Source of the DNA: Sphaerolaimus hirsutus
Taxonomy: Eukaryota; Nematoda; Chromadorea; Monhysterida; Sphaerolaimidae
Assembly: GCA_964036195.1 (NCBI GenBank)
Contig: OZ038457.1
Span: 26,794,787-26,858,786 of the forward strand
Direction: 5' to 3'
Length of the DNA: 64,000 nucleotides
Below, piece after piece: positions 62,460 to 64,000 of this stretch (its first letter is position 1; each line of letters begins with the position of its first letter). The translations under genes were made by a program, and so were the position numbers. Under the pieces are notes generated by a model. It saw nothing but the letters and a program-made list of their open reading frames with translations. It had not been told where the DNA came from and searched no databases.

Positions 62460-64000
62460 CCGTAAGACACTACCGCTTCAAATTATCCCCCCGCGTGAAT
62501 TACCTACCTCCTGGAATTATCCCCCCCCCTGCGTGAATTGTCTACCTCCTCGAATTACCCCCCCCCCCTTGCGTGAATTACCTGCCGGCTCGAATTACCC
62601 CCCCCGCGTGAATTACCTGCCGGCTCGAATTACCCCCCCCGCGTGAATTACCTACCTCCTCGAATTATCCCCCCGCGTGTATCACCTAACACCTTGAATT
62701 ATCCTCCCCCCGCGTGAATTACCTACCTCTTCGAATTATCCCCCCGCGTGTATCACCTAACACCTTGAATTATCCTCCCCCCGCGTGAATTACCTAACGC
62801 CTTGAATTATCCCCCGCATAAATTACCTACCACCTTGAATTATCCCCCACGTGAATTACCTAACCCCTCGAATTATCCCCCCTGCCTGAATTACCTATCC
62901 CCTTGAATTATCCCCCCATTAATTATGTGTTCCCTTGGATTACCCCCGTGTGAATTAACCCCTCAAATTATCACCCCCATGAATTAGTAATCCCCTCGAA
63001 TCACCTCTCCGCGTGAATTACCCACCCCTGCAAAGTTCCCCCCCACATGAATTACCATCCCCTTGAGTTATCCCCCCACGTGAATTACCCATCTCCTCGA
63101 ATTACCCCCCTTGAATTATCCCCCCTCTGGTTGAATGAATTATCTACCTCCTCATAGTAAACCCCTGAGGTGGGTGAATTACCTACCCCCTCAATTTACC
63201 CCCCCAAGTGAATGAATTATACTTGGCAGACATCACACACAAAGAAAACCTACCATAACACATTGGAGTAATGAACCAAAAATTATACAGGTTTTTATCA
63301 TAATATTTAGTTTTTACTATGGAATAATTAATTATGTATTATTACAAAATTTATCACAAGATTGTATTCATAAAATATTGGTAGGCTTCATACTAAGTGT
63401 GCTGTCCGCCGGGTGTGTTAAAACGCAATACAATGATGAAAAACTGTATAGTTTTTTATTCATTGTTCAGATGGGTAATGGTAGGTTTCCATACTAAGTG
63501 TTATGTCCACCGAGTATGCCTACCTCCTCGAATTACCCCCCCCCATGAATTACCTATCCCCTCAAATCACTCCCTCCCCGCATGAATTAATCATCCCCTC
63601 AAATTATCCCCCCATGAATTATCCATCTCCTTGAATTATCCCCCATGTGAATTACCCATCCCCTCGACTTATCCCGTGTGAGTTACCCATCCCCTCGAAT
63701 TACCCCCCACGTGAATTACCCATTCCCTCAAATTATCCCAACATGAATTCACTACCCCTTGAATTATCCTCCCTGCATGAATGAATTATCTACCTCCTCA
63801 TAGTAAACCCCTGAGGTAGATGAATTACCTACCCCCCTCGAATTTACCCCCCCCCCCCCAAGTGAATGAATTATACTTGGCAGACATCACACTTAGTATG
63901 AAAACCTACCATAACACATCTGAGTAATGAACCAAAAATTATACAGTTAATTATCATAATATTTAGTTTTTACTATGGAATAATTAATTATGAATAATTA
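62460..64000. repeat. GAATTAYCCCCC minisatellite with a higher-order unit of about 646 bp
   Basis: Degenerate units of about 25-30 bp (ctcgaattaccccccccgcgtgaattacctacc) fill 62465-63215 and 63515-63865. They alternate with an AT-rich block (acttggcagacatcacac to ggaataattaattatg) at 63218-63510 that recurs at 63868-64000. The landmark tgaatgaattatctacctcc occurs at 63132 and 63778, giving the longer period. It runs off the window. Confidence 0.87.

Noticed and set aside
62465-64000. CRISPR-like regular repeats
   Set aside because: Units are degenerate, spacers are not unique, and the sequence is eukaryotic; it is a minisatellite.

Overview
This is animal nuclear DNA, probably from an invertebrate; I cannot fix the phylum. 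The evidence is three intron-rich single-copy genes of metazoan type, a BEL/Pao retrotransposon, and a very dense load of small inverted-repeat DNA transposons. There are no bacterial operons, and a 200-N assembly gap lies at 48397-48596.

Layout. (1) 1-12027: a nearly full-length BEL/Pao LTR retrotransposon on the + strand, cut by the window's left edge. Its order is LTR, primer-binding site, a hAT-type MITE inserted in the leader, Gag-protease, then RT/RNase H/integrase fused to an envelope-like C-terminal part, then the 3' LTR. Two TGA codons interrupt one reading frame that is otherwise open. The element is strikingly enriched in the pentamer TCACA on its sense strand. (2) 12028-27479: no host gene found; layered non-autonomous transposons, foldbacks and satellite-like arrays. 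(3) 27480-35174: an SDF4/Cab45-like EF-hand gene on the minus strand, nine coding exons, 364 aa, every splice phase agreeing. (4) 36216-37476: a hAT element between genes. (5) 37621-41745: an AIP-like FKBP/TPR co-chaperone gene on the minus strand, six coding exons, 351 aa, all phases agreeing. (6) 42026-51240: repeats, including a hAT element carrying a broken BEL/Pao fragment, a 59-bp tandem array, a T-rich tract, the gap and a 1.8-kb foldback. (7) 51285-61842: a DNAJC16-like (J domain, thioredoxin, one transmembrane segment) gene on the minus strand, 14 coding exons found; the last exon is missing. (8) 62460-64000: a GAATTAYCCCCC-type minisatellite.

How the genes relate. The three host genes lie on the same strand. 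By family they act in the secretory pathway and protein folding: SDF4 in the Golgi lumen, DNAJC16 in the ER membrane, AIP as a cytosolic HSP90 partner. I see no evidence that they are co-regulated; their introns are mainly landing sites for MITEs.

The main story is the mobile DNA. At least eight unrelated terminal-inverted-repeat types (starting TAGGG, TAGTG, CAGGG, CAGAG or CATAG) are each bounded by an 8-bp target duplication that can be read directly, the signature of the hAT superfamily. No transposase gene is visible. Their interiors are mostly tandem copies of a short motif specific to each family. Another set shares the tip TACCGTATTT but has swapped interiors.
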